Shown here in pieces: positions 37,590-45,744 of a stretch of 64,000 bases of DNA; position 1 is the stretch's first letter, and each line of letters starts with the position of its first letter. The notes under the pieces were generated by a model that was not told where the DNA came from, searched no databases, and saw only the letters and a list, made by a program, of their open reading frames with translations. The translations under genes and the position numbers were made by a program. The stretch comes from Streptomyces griseoloalbus (GTDB lineage: Bacteria > Actinomycetota > Actinomycetes > Streptomycetales > Streptomycetaceae), in NCBI GenBank assembly GCA_014650015.1, contig BMUD01000004.1:1-64000 (forward strand). Reading direction: 5' to 3'.

Positions 37590-39050
37590 TCAGTCCGTCG
37601 GGAAGCTGTCCGGGGTCCGGATGCGGTCGCGGATCCAGGCACCGGCCGGCTTCAGCGAGGACGTGCCGGTCCAGGGGCCGTTGTCCTGGCAGGTGCCGGT
37701 GTCGAACACGGCTCCGGAGCGGTGGTCGTCGGAGAAGTTCCAGTTGGTCCAGCTGATCTTCTTGCTCGCCATCAGGTCGAGGTAGCGCTGGGACATGGCG
37801 AAGTCGTCGGCGCCCTCGCCGGCGTAGTCCTGGGTGCCGAACTCGGTGACGAACAGGGGGATCCGGTCCGCGGCACGGGTGAGGGCCGCCAGGTACTCGT
37901 CCCGGTGCGAGGCGGCGTAGAAGTGGAAGGTGTACATGATGTTGGAGGCGTCGACCGGGTTGTTCACGACCTCCGACTCGTCGGCGCCCTCGGAGACGCC
38001 GAGTGAGGACCAGGCGCGGGTGCCGACGAGGACGGGGGCGTCGGAGTCGACGGCGCGGATGACCGGGATGATCTGCTCCGCGTAGCTCTTGATCCGCGAC
38101 CAGCTCACCGCGCTGGGCTCGTTGGCGATCTCGTAGAGGATGTTGTCGCGGCCCTTGTTGCGGTTCGCGATCTCGGTGAAGAACCGCCGCGCGTTGTCGA
38201 GGTTCAGGTGCGGGTCGCCGGGGTCGAGCATGTGCCAGTCGACGATCACGTACATGCCGCGGTCGCTCGCCTGCCGGATCAGGGAGTCGGCCAGGTCGGT
38301 GAAGTGCGCGGGGTCGGTCTCGTAACCGCCTTCCTGCACATACGTGGAGACGCGCAGGATGTCGGCGTTCCAGTCGTGGGCCAGGGCGTCGAGCGAGCCG
38401 CCGGTCAGGCACTGGGGGTACCACTGGGTGCCGTGGGTGCTCATGCCGCGCAGCTGGACCGGGTTGCCGTGCTCGTTGCAGAGCTTGGTGCCGCAGACTT
38501 CGAGCTGTCCGTTGACGGCCACGGGAGTGCCGGCCGCGGGCGGTTCCGTGGGCGGGTCGGTCGGTGTGGTGCCCCCGCCGTCGCAGGGCAGGCCGTCGAC
38601 GGTGCAGTTGAGGGGCAGTCCGGTGCCGGCGGTGTTGAAGCCGAAGCTCTGCCGGGCGCCGGGGGCGACGGTGGCGTTGTAGGAGACGTTGGAGAAGCGG
38701 TAGTGCTGCCCCTGCCGGGTCTTGGTGGCGGACCAGTGGCTGCTGACCGTCGTTCCGGCGGGCAGGTCGAACTCGATCGTCCAGCCGTCCGCCGTGGTGT
38801 CACCGTGGTTGGTGAGGGACACGTCGGCGCCGTATCCGCTGTCCCACACGGACGTTCGCGTGATCTGCGCCGTGAGCCGGGTGTCCGCCGCGGCCGGCCA
38901 TGCCGTGGTGGGGGCCGGTGCGGCGGGAGCTGCGGGTGCGCTGGTCGGCGCGGCGGGAGCTGCGGGTGCGCTGGTCAGGGTGAGGAGGAGGGCACTGGCG
39001 AGGGCCGCGGCGGCCGCGGCGGGGCGTAGCGGGAAGCGTGCCGGTGTCAT
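37590..39050 (-). CDS. Secreted CBM2-GH5 endoglucanase (cellulase)
   Basis: 486-residue exported cellulase. Signal peptide followed by an Ala/Pro-rich stretch that contains a duplicated 30-bp unit. A CBM2 (about residues 50-165) has Trp-rich segments (VWDSGYGADV, GWTIEFDLP) and a short Thr/Pro linker. The GH5 catalytic domain (about 185-480) has acid/base Glu311 in ANEPS and nucleophile Glu403 in VTEFGTQ. ATG 39050 follows GGAG. A 21-bp perfect palindrome lies 24 bp upstream and probably controls transcription. Confidence 0.94.
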   Translation of the reverse strand: MTPARFPLRPAAAAAALASALLLTLTSAPAAPAAPTSAPAAPAAPAPTTAWPAAADTRLTAQITRTSVWDSGYGADVSLTNHGDTTADGWTIEFDLPAGTTVSSHWSATKTRQGQHYRFSNVSYNATVAPGARQSFGFNTAGTGLPLNCTVDGLPCDGGGTTPTDPPTEPPAAGTPVAVNGQLEVCGTKLCNEHGNPVQLRGMSTHGTQWYPQCLTGGSLDALAHDWNADILRVSTYVQEGGYETDPAHFTDLADSLIRQASDRGMYVIVDWHMLDPGDPHLNLDNARRFFTEIANRNKGRDNILYEIANEPSAVSWSRIKSYAEQIIPVIRAVDSDAPVLVGTRAWSSLGVSEGADESEVVNNPVDASNIMYTFHFYAASHRDEYLAALTRAADRIPLFVTEFGTQDYAGEGADDFAMSQRYLDLMASKKISWTNWNFSDDHRSGAVFDTGTCQDNGPWTGTSSLKPAGAWIRDRIRTPDSFPTD

Positions 39051-39073
39051 GGGGGCTCCGTCCGGGACTGCAC

Positions 39074-39094
39074 GGTTAGGAAAGTTTCCTAACC
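39074..39094 (-). promoter_or_regulatory. Perfect 21-bp palindrome in cellulase promoter
   Basis: Ten-base arms GGTTAGGAAA and TTTCCTAACC around a central G, just upstream of the GH5 start. It stands out from its GC-rich surroundings. From memory, TTAGGAAA-N-TTTCCTAA elements occur before streptomycete secreted hydrolase genes and are bound by ROK-family repressors such as CsnR; this assignment needs checking. Confidence 0.65.
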
Positions 39095-39168
39095 CGACGG
39101 AACCAGAGCCGGCCCCGGTTTGCAAGGTGCACGACAAACAGGGTCGGCGACCGGGGCGAAGCGCCCGG

Positions 39169-39936
39169 TCAGCGGAGCAGCAGCTGGACGAGGGCGATGG
39201 TGCCGATCGTGACGATCAGGACGCGGAGGACCGCGGGGCTGGCCTTCCGGCCCGTCCTGGCCCCGAGCTGACCGCCCAGGGCCGAACCCACCGCGATGAG
39301 CGCGACGGCAGTCCAGTCGAAGTCGGCGACGAAGAGGAAGAAGGTCGCGGCGACCATGTTGACGATCGCGACGAGCACGTTCTTGACGGCGTTGAGGCGT
39401 TGCAGTGGCTCGTCGAGCAGCAGGCCCATCAGGGAGATGTAGATGATGCCCTGCGCGGCGGAGAAATAGCCGCCGTAGACGCTGGCCAGGGTCAGACCGG
39501 TGAAGAGCAGCCATCCGCCGTCACGTCGGGAGGGATGCCGCTCCGGCCGGCGGCGGCCACGTACCTTCCTGCTGATCAGGGGCTGGAACGCGACGAGGAG
39601 GAGGGCGAGCCCCACCAGGGTCGGCACGATGGTCTCGAACGCCTCGGCGGGCAGGGCCAGCAGCAGCGTGGCGCCCGCCAGACCGCCCAGCGCCGAGCCG
39701 ACGCCGAGCCTCCGGATGCGCCGTCCCTGGCCGGCGAGTTCTCTGCGGTAACCGATGGCTCCGCTGATGGAGCCGGGGATCAGACCGAGGGCGTTGGAGA
39801 CCGTGGCGGTGACGGGGGACAGTCCGGTGGCGAGCAGGACGGGGAAGGTGACCAGCGTCCCGGAGCCCACGACGGCGTTCATGGCGCCGGCGCCGACTCC
39901 CGCCGCGAAGACGCCGAGCATCTCCGCCGGTGTCAC
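39169..39936 (-). CDS. TauE/SafE-family membrane permease
   Basis: 255-residue integral membrane protein of the sulfite exporter TauE/SafE (DUF81) family, with about eight hydrophobic segments in two halves. The two halves carry the typical Gly-rich openings (GAGAMNAVVGSGTLVTFPVL and GGYFSAAQGIIYISLMGLLL). The GTG start at 39936 has GGGGGAG four bases upstream. The substrate (sulfite, sulfonate or other anion) is not known. Confidence 0.88.
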   Translation of the reverse strand: MTPAEMLGVFAAGVGAGAMNAVVGSGTLVTFPVLLATGLSPVTATVSNALGLIPGSISGAIGYRRELAGQGRRIRRLGVGSALGGLAGATLLLALPAEAFETIVPTLVGLALLLVAFQPLISRKVRGRRRPERHPSRRDGGWLLFTGLTLASVYGGYFSAAQGIIYISLMGLLLDEPLQRLNAVKNVLVAIVNMVAATFFLFVADFDWTAVALIAVGSALGGQLGARTGRKASPAVLRVLIVTIGTIALVQLLLR

Positions 39937-40022
39937 GCCGCTCCCCCGGTCACGTCATCGCCGTCCGGTGACGGACGGCGCCGGCCGGGGTCGGAGAAGA
40001 CGTTCATGGGACGACGGTAAAC

Positions 40023-40056
40023 CGCGGACCCTTCGGCCCTCGCCGAAGGGTCCGCG
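40023..40056. terminator. Terminator hairpin
   Basis: Perfect 14-bp arms CGCGGACCCTTCGG (40023-40036) and complement (40043-40056) with a six-base loop, downstream of the small minus-strand gene at 40116. Confidence 0.75.
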
Positions 40057-40115
40057 TCCCGCTCCACGCCGCCTCCCCGGTGGTCCGGTGGCGGCAGCCG
40101 GTCGGTCGCCCCGCC

Positions 40116-40433
40116 TCAAACCTGCCCGGTGGTCGGGCTGCCCAGCAGCTCCGATGCCGTCTCGAGCGGGGAGAGGTCGCGCACGGGCGGCGCGGCCTCG
40201 GGGTGGGCGTGGCAGGTGAAGCCGAGGCGGGCCATGGCCCGGACGACTTCGCCACTCGAGAAGTCGCGGCGGTCCTGTCGGGTGATGACCTGTCCCACCT
40301 GCTTGGCGGGGTAGCGGCGGCGGCCGATGGTCACGGACTCACCCGTGATCGGTTCGGGTGTGATCCCCTTCATCGACTCCAGGACTCCGGCCTTGGTCAG
40401 GTCGAACGGGTATCGGGCGATGACACAGCGCAT
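40116..40433 (-). CDS. Small conserved-looking hypothetical protein
   Basis: 105 residues, no recognised domain. It begins MRCVIARYPFDLTKAGVL and contains a basic stretch (TIGRRRYPAKQVGQVITRQD) and a single Cys-His patch (FTCHAHPE). GAGG four bases before the ATG and a following terminator support a real gene. It lies downstream of the DEAD-box helicase on the same strand with a 245-bp gap, so it may be a separate unit. Function unknown. Confidence 0.7.
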   Translation of the reverse strand: MRCVIARYPFDLTKAGVLESMKGITPEPITGESVTIGRRRYPAKQVGQVITRQDRRDFSSGEVVRAMARLGFTCHAHPEAAPPVRDLSPLETASELLGSPTTGQV

Positions 40434-40678
40434 GTTGCCTCACAGGAGGAGAAGGAAGACGGGCCGACCCGGGTGGGTGGGTGGTCTGCGGCGGACTGGG
40501 GTCGATCGGGGGCGACAGGCGCCACGGCGGCCGGGCCGCCTCCACGGCCGTACCACCAGGACGCCATGTCACCATGTCGCTTTCTCGTCATGTCGTCGTG
40601 GACGCGGTGCGTCCCAGGGGTGTCGTTGGGATCGGGCCGGCTCCGGGAAACGGCGCGGCACGATCCGAACGACATCCC

Positions 40679-42325
40679 CTAGGCCGCGCGGTCCGCGGCC
40701 GGCTCCCTCCGTGCCCTGCGGCGCGGAGCCTCACCGGTGCGCCGTCCCTGGGCGGTCCGGCCCTGCGCCGTGCGCTCCGCGGCCGAGCGGCCCCCTTGGG
40801 CGGTGCGGCCCTCGGTGGAGCGGGCGGCCTGCGCGTCGCGGCCCTGGGCACTGCGGCCCTCGGCATTACGGCCCTGGGCACTGCGGCCCTCGGCGCCGCG
40901 ACCCTGGGCGTTACGGCCTCGGCGGCCACGTGACGACGAGGACGCGGCGCGGCGGGGGCGTTCCACGACCGGCGCGGCGATGACGACCGGAACGCCGGAA
41001 GGGGCCTGGGCACCCGTGATGCGGCTCAGCTCCGCATCGCCCGACCGCACCTGGGTGATCTGCGGGGTGATGCCCGCCTGGGCCATCAGCCGGCTCATCT
41101 CGCGACGCTGGTCGCGCGTCACCAGGGTGATGACGCTGCCGGTCTCGCCGGCGCGGGCCGTGCGTCCGCCGCGGTGCAGGTAGTCCTTGGGATCGCTGGG
41201 CGGATCGACGTTGACGACCAGATCGAGGTTGTCGACGTGGATGCCGCGCGCCGCGACGTTCGTCGCCACCAGCACCGTCACCTGCCCGTCCTTGAACTGG
41301 GCGAGGGTACGGGTGCGCTGGGGCTGGGACTTGCCGCCGTGCAGGCCCGCTGCGCGGACGCCGCTGTTCAGCAGGTGTTTGGTCAGCTTGTCCACCGCGT
41401 GCTTGGTGTCCAGGAACATGATCACTCGGCCGTCTCGCGCCGCGATCTCGGTCGTCGTCCGGCGCTTGTCGGTGTCGTCGATGTGGAGCACGTGGTGTTC
41501 CATGGTCGTGACCGCGCCCGCCGAGGGGTCGACGGAGTGGACCACCGGGTCGCTCAGGTAGCGCCGCACCAGCTGGTCGACGTTGCGGTCGAGCGTGGCC
41601 GAGAAGAGCATCCGCTGGCCGTCGGCCCGCACCTGGTCCAACAGCCTGGTGACCTGGGGCATGAAGCCCATGTCGGTCATCTGGTCGGCCTCGTCGAGCA
41701 CGGTGATGGCGACCTCGTCCAGCCGGCAGTCGCCGCGGTCGATGAGGTCCTTGAGCCGCCCGGGGGTGGCGACGACGACCTCGGCGCCCGCCCGCAGGGC
41801 CCCGGCCTGCTTGCCGATCGACATCCCGCCCACGACGGTGGCCAGCCGGAGCCTGAGGGAACGGGCGTACGGCGTGAGCGCGTCGGTGACCTGCTGGGCA
41901 AGCTCCCGGGTGGGCACGAGGACGAGGGCGAGCGGCTGCCGGGGCTCGGCGCGCCGGCCCGCCGTACGGGCCAGCAGCGCGAGACCGAAGGCGAGGGTCT
42001 TGCCGGATCCGGTCCGACCGCGGCCGAGCACGTCACGGCCGGCCAGGGAGTTCGGCAGTGTGGCCGCCTGGATCGGGAACGGGACCGTCACGCCTTCGTG
42101 GCCGAGGGTGGCCAGCATCTCCGCCGGCAGGGCGAGTTCGGCGAACTCCCGCACGGCGGGGAGGGCGGGGGTGATCGTCGTCGGCAGAGCGAATTCGCCC
42201 TGGACCGAGGGCCCTCTGCCGGCCGGTCCTCGGGAGCGACGAGGAGCACCGGAGCGGCCTGATGCCGTTGCTCCGGTGCGGGTGCGCGTGGGCGCGGAAC
42301 GATTATTGGTGCGGGCGCGATTCAA
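40679..42325 (-). CDS. DEAD-box ATP-dependent RNA helicase
   Basis: 548-residue RNA helicase. Motif I is GRGRTGSGKT, motif II is VLDEADQM, motif III is FSATL, and the C-terminal half ends in the HRGGRTARAG motif VI. After about residue 455 the protein becomes a basic, disordered tail with five-residue units of the form (A)QGR/EGR. The TTG at 42325 is preferred because AAGGAAGG ends six bases upstream; a GTG at 42349 would place that ribosome site inside the gene. Such enzymes usually assist mRNA unwinding and decay at low temperature. A hairpin lies in its leader. Confidence 0.92.
   Translation of the reverse strand: MNRARTNNRSAPTRTRTGATASGRSGAPRRSRGPAGRGPSVQGEFALPTTITPALPAVREFAELALPAEMLATLGHEGVTVPFPIQAATLPNSLAGRDVLGRGRTGSGKTLAFGLALLARTAGRRAEPRQPLALVLVPTRELAQQVTDALTPYARSLRLRLATVVGGMSIGKQAGALRAGAEVVVATPGRLKDLIDRGDCRLDEVAITVLDEADQMTDMGFMPQVTRLLDQVRADGQRMLFSATLDRNVDQLVRRYLSDPVVHSVDPSAGAVTTMEHHVLHIDDTDKRRTTTEIAARDGRVIMFLDTKHAVDKLTKHLLNSGVRAAGLHGGKSQPQRTRTLAQFKDGQVTVLVATNVAARGIHVDNLDLVVNVDPPSDPKDYLHRGGRTARAGETGSVITLVTRDQRREMSRLMAQAGITPQITQVRSGDAELSRITGAQAPSGVPVVIAAPVVERPRRAASSSSRGRRGRNAQGRGAEGRSAQGRNAEGRSAQGRDAQAARSTEGRTAQGGRSAAERTAQGRTAQGRRTGEAPRRRARREPAADRAA
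40830..40925. repeat. Imperfect tandem repeat in helicase tail
   Basis: Units of 15/30 bp built on GGCCCTGGGCACTGCGGCC encode the repeating QGR/EGR pentapeptides at the C-terminus of the helicase. Copies differ by single bases (GCATTACGG, GCGCCGCGA). Confidence 0.7.
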
Positions 42326-42391
42326 GCGGAACCTTCCTTGAAGTGGCACCTGTCAAGGAACGCCCACAGCAAGATGCTTCCGGCAGCGGAC

Positions 42392-42421
42392 GGGGCCTGC
42401 ATCGATGATGATGCGGGCCCC
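42392..42421 (-). terminator. Hairpin between methyltransferase and helicase genes
   Basis: GGGGCCTGCATC (42392-42403) pairs with GATGCGGGCCCC (42410-42421) except for one G-T position. It could terminate the methyltransferase transcript or act in the helicase leader. Confidence 0.5.
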
Positions 42422-42571
42422 AGCTGCGAAGTGAACGTTATGAGGGCGAGAGGCGTTTCTGCCACCCCTCGAGCCTTTCGGCTACCACAACTGCAACTGA
42501 CCTCACAGTACACGCCCGCGCAACCCCCCGGTCCACCCGTGGCACCGTACGGCGGTGATGACGTGCGGGCC

Positions 42572-43363
42572 TCAGGGTAGCCGGGCCACACCGGCGTAGA
42601 TGCCGCTGTCCTCGGGCGTCGGCGCCGGGGGCGTCCGGTACCACTGCGGCGCGGTCACCAGACCGGGTTCGACCAGGTCCAGGCCGTCGAAGAAGCGGGC
42701 GACCTGCGCGCGGGTGCGAAAGCCCAGGCGTATGCCCGCGCGGGCGTACTCGGCCGTGACCTGCTCCGCCAGCTCGGAGTGGAGATCGGACGCGGCGTGC
42801 GACAGCACGAGGTAGCTGCCCGACGGCAGGGCGGCCCGCAGCTCGCCGACGATGCCGAGGGGGTCCTGGTCGTCGGGGAGGAAGTGCATGAGGGCGATCA
42901 GGGACAGCCCGATCGGGCGCTCGAAGTCGAGCACGCCGCGAGCGTGCCGGATGATGTCTCCGGGGCTGCGCACGTCCGCCGCGATGTAGTCCGTGGCACC
43001 CTCGGGGCTGCTGACCAGCAGGGCCTCGGCGTGCCGCAGCACGATCGGGTCGTTGTCGGTGTAGACGACCTTCGCGGACGGGACGATGCCCTGCACGATC
43101 TGGTGCAGGTTCGGCTCCGTGGGGATGCCCGTGCCGATGTCGAGGAACTGGTCGACGCCCTGCCCGGCGAGCCAGGCGGCCGCCCGCTGCATGAACCGGC
43201 GGTTCTGGCGGGCGGCGTCCCGCGCCTCGGGCGGCAGCTTCTCCCCCACGGCCTCGTCGACCGGGTAGTTGTCCTTGCCGCCGAGGAGCCAGTCGTAGAC
43301 CCGCGCCGGATGCGCCTTGCTGGTGTCGATCTGCGGAGGGCTGGAGGGTGTGCCGGTCGACAT
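42572..43363 (-). CDS. SAM-dependent methyltransferase (Methyltransf_19 type)
   Basis: 263 residues of the actinobacterial S-adenosyl methyltransferase family (formerly DUF574). Family hallmarks are the start IDTSKAHPARVYDWLLGGKDNY, the SAM loop FLDIGTGIPTEPN, and VYTDNDPIVLRHAEALL. The methyl acceptor is not known for most members. The stop codon lies about 150 bp before the helicase leader hairpin, with no close operon partner. Confidence 0.92.
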   Translation of the reverse strand: MSTGTPSSPPQIDTSKAHPARVYDWLLGGKDNYPVDEAVGEKLPPEARDAARQNRRFMQRAAAWLAGQGVDQFLDIGTGIPTEPNLHQIVQGIVPSAKVVYTDNDPIVLRHAEALLVSSPEGATDYIAADVRSPGDIIRHARGVLDFERPIGLSLIALMHFLPDDQDPLGIVGELRAALPSGSYLVLSHAASDLHSELAEQVTAEYARAGIRLGFRTRAQVARFFDGLDLVEPGLVTAPQWYRTPPAPTPEDSGIYAGVARLP

Positions 43364-43455
43364 GGCGGAGTCCGTCCCGAGGAGTGGATCGAGAGTGCCT
43401 GACGATCATCAAGTCTGGCACACCAACTGGCACAGCAGGGGGTGGAGTTGGGTCC

Positions 43456-44574
43456 TCAGACGGAGCTGGGCGGCGGCGCCGTGCTGTCGCGCCGTACCAG
43501 TCGCGCCGGGACCAGGGTGGTGCCCCGCTGCGGGCCGACCTGGCGCATCTTGCGCAGCACCGCCTGGACACAGAGCCGTCCCACCTCGGCGAAGTCCTGG
43601 TGGACGGTGGTCAGCGGGGGCAGGAAGGAGGACGCCTCGGGGATGTCGTCGAAGCCGATGACGCTGACCTCGTCGGGGACGCGCCGGCCGCGTTCGTGCA
43701 GGGCGCGCAACAGGCCCAGGGCCATCTGGTCGTTGGCGGCGAAGACGGCGGTGCACTCGTCGTGGGCCGCGAGTTCGAGGCCGGCCCGGTAGCCCGAGTC
43801 GGCCGACCAGTCGCCCCGGACCAGGGGCGGCGGCACGCGTCCGGCCTCGGTGAGGGCGGCACGCCAGGCGTCCGTGCGGCGCTGCGCGGCGAAGGAGCCC
43901 TCCGGGCCGCCCAGGTGCCACACCGTGCGGTGGCCGAGGTCGAGCAGGTGCTGCACGGCGGCGCGGGTACCGCCGGCCTGGTCGGTGTCGACGACCGTGT
44001 AGTGGTCGCCGGCGTCGGAGTCGACCACCACGACCTGGACGTGCGGGGGCAGGGTGACCGTCGCCGCGTCCAGCAGGTGGACCTCCATGATGACGATCAC
44101 GGCGTCGACGGCGAGCTCCTCCAGCCGGGAGAACGCGCCGCGCACCTCGTCCTGGGTGGGTACGGCGACCGGCAGCAGCGTCACCGCGTACCCCTCCGCC
44201 GCGGCGGAGGTGGCGATCGCCTCCAGCGTGCGCACGTTGCCGGTGGTGGACAGGGTGAAGGTGATGACGCCGATGGTGCGGAACTCGCCGCGCTTGAGGG
44301 CGCGGGCCGCGCTGTTGGGCCGGTAGCCGAGTTCCTTCATCGCGGCCAGCACCTGGCGGCGGGTCTCCTCGGTCACCCCGGCGTAGCCGTTGGACACGCG
44401 GGAGACGGTCTGGGACGAGACCCCCGCGAGGCGTGCCACATCCGCCATGGACGCCGTGGTACGGGCACGGGTGCGCCTGGGAGCGGGAGTGCCGCCGGCC
44501 ACCTCCCGCGCGGTCCCGGCCACCTCGGTGACGGGGCCGGGCAGGTTCGCCGACGCTCTCTCAACCGTGTCCAC
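43456..44574 (-). CDS. LacI-family repressor of the galactan operon
   Basis: 372 residues. The helix-turn-helix starts near residue 43 (MADVARLAGVSSQTVSRVSN) and includes the hinge-type ALKRGEF; a periplasmic-binding-like effector domain follows (about 105-365, ending ARLVRRDST). The GTG at 44574 gives a 42-residue Pro/Thr/Arg-rich N-terminal extension; an in-frame ATG at 44448 is an alternative. It is divergent from the importer/GH42/GH30 operon, with two 16-bp palindromes in between, so it most likely represses that operon until a galacto-oligosaccharide is present. Confidence 0.92.
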   Translation of the reverse strand: MDTVERASANLPGPVTEVAGTAREVAGGTPAPRRTRARTTASMADVARLAGVSSQTVSRVSNGYAGVTEETRRQVLAAMKELGYRPNSAARALKRGEFRTIGVITFTLSTTGNVRTLEAIATSAAAEGYAVTLLPVAVPTQDEVRGAFSRLEELAVDAVIVIMEVHLLDAATVTLPPHVQVVVVDSDAGDHYTVVDTDQAGGTRAAVQHLLDLGHRTVWHLGGPEGSFAAQRRTDAWRAALTEAGRVPPPLVRGDWSADSGYRAGLELAAHDECTAVFAANDQMALGLLRALHERGRRVPDEVSVIGFDDIPEASSFLPPLTTVHQDFAEVGRLCVQAVLRKMRQVGPQRGTTLVPARLVRRDSTAPPPSSV

Positions 44575-44650
44575 TCGACGTCCGCCGCCTTCCTGTGGTT
44601 GCTCACGTCACGGTCCCCGAAGGGACCCTTGACCGTCGTCGTCGGCGCAG

Positions 44651-44660
44651 TGTAAACATG
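44651..44660. promoter_or_regulatory. Operator half-site
   Basis: TGTAAACATG repeats the right half of the adjacent 16-bp palindromes (GTAAACAT), 11 bp before the first full site. Confidence 0.5.
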
Positions 44661-44670
44661 CCGCCATCGA

Positions 44671-44686
44671 ATGTTTACGTAAACAT
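44671..44686. promoter_or_regulatory. LacI operator 1, ATGTTTACGTAAACAT
   Basis: Perfect 16-bp palindrome with a central CG, typical for LacI-family repressors, 97 bp from the repressor start and 122 bp from the first permease start. Confidence 0.8.
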
Positions 44687-44715
44687 AACAGCTCCGCACC
44701 TCCTCGCGGTGGGTG

Positions 44716-44731
44716 ATGTTTGCGTAAACAT
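44716..44731. promoter_or_regulatory. LacI operator 2, ATGTTTGCGTAAACAT
   Basis: Second copy of the site with one change (G for A at position 7). The centre-to-centre distance of 45 bp from operator 1 is about four helical turns, which allows cooperative binding. Confidence 0.8.
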
Positions 44732-44807
44732 CGCGTGCTGGGGCATACGGCCCGGCTCCGGGCCGGGGCAGCCGCCGGTTCCGCAATGGTGACGAGCGAG
44801 GAACGAC

Positions 44808-45737
44808 ATGACGACGCTGCAACCGCCGGTGGCCGCCGCCGAGCCGCGGCCGGCCCCGCCCCCGCCGAGACGGGAACGCCGCTCCTGGACGGGGTGGGGG
44901 TTCATCGGTCCCTTCGTGGCCGTGTTCGCCCTGGTCTTCCTGGCACCGATCGCGTACTCGGTCTATCTGAGCCTCTTCCGCGACCAGCTCATCGGCGGGA
45001 CCACCTTCGTCGGCTTCGACAACTATCAACAGGCGCTCCAGGACGACCGGTTCTGGGCCGCCCTCGGCCGGGTCTCGCTCTTCCTGTGCGTCCAGGTGCC
45101 GGTCATGCTCGGCATCGCCCTGCTGGTGGCCCTGGCACTGGACAGCGGCCGGCTGTACGGCAAGAACTTCTTCCGTATCTCGATCTTCCTGCCGTACGCG
45201 GTGCCGGCCGTCGTCGCCACGCTCATGTGGAGCTTCATGTACGGCACCCGCTTCGGCCTCGTCGGCGACATCAACGACGCCATCGGCGTCTCGCTGCCCG
45301 ACCCGCTCTCCCCCGAGCTGGTGCTGGCCTCGATCGGCAACATCGTCACCTGGGAGTTCGTCGGCTACAACATGCTGATCTTCTACTCGGCGCTGCGCGT
45401 CATCCCGAACTCCCTCTACGAGGCGGCCGAGATCGACGGCGCCGGCCAGATCCGCGTGATCACCGCCATCAAACTGCCCGCGATCCGCGGCGCCCTCGTC
45501 ATCGCGACGATCTTCTCCATCATCGGCAGCTTCCAGCTGTTCAACGAGCCCAACGTCATGCAGAAGCTGGCGCCGAACGCCATCACCACCGACTACACCC
45601 CGAACTTCTACACGTACTCGCTGTCCTTCTCCGGCCAGCAGCACAACTACTCCGCGACGGTCGCCATCGTCATGGGGCTGATCACCATGGTCATCGCCTA
45701 TGTCGTCCAGCTGCGCGGCATGCGCAAGGGAGTGTGA
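44808..45737 (+). CDS. Sugar ABC transporter permease, MalF type
   Basis: 309 residues with a Pro-rich cytoplasmic start, six membrane segments and the EAA loop [26 protein letters not shown] precedes the ATG. First gene of the operon under the LacI sites. It resembles galactose/galacto-oligosaccharide importers only by context. Confidence 0.94.
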   Translation: MTTLQPPVAAAEPRPAPPPPRRERRSWTGWGFIGPFVAVFALVFLAPIAYSVYLSLFRDQLIGGTTFVGFDNYQQALQDDRFWAALGRVSLFLCVQVPVMLGIALLVALALDSGRLYGKNFFRISIFLPYAVPAVVATLMWSFMYGTRFGLVGDINDAIGVSLPDPLSPELVLASIGNIVTWEFVGYNMLIFYSALRVIPNSLYEAAEIDGAGQIRVITAIKLPAIRGALVIATIFSIIGSFQLFNEPNVMQKLAPNAITTDYTPNFYTYSLSFSGQQHNYSATVAIVMGLITMVIAYVVQLRGMRKGV

Positions 45738-45744
45738 GGCAGCG

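Noticed and set aside
42338-42580. 80-codon plus-strand frame between helicase and methyltransferase
   Set aside because: No ribosome site, A/T-rich codons unlike neighbours, and it overlaps the leader hairpin.
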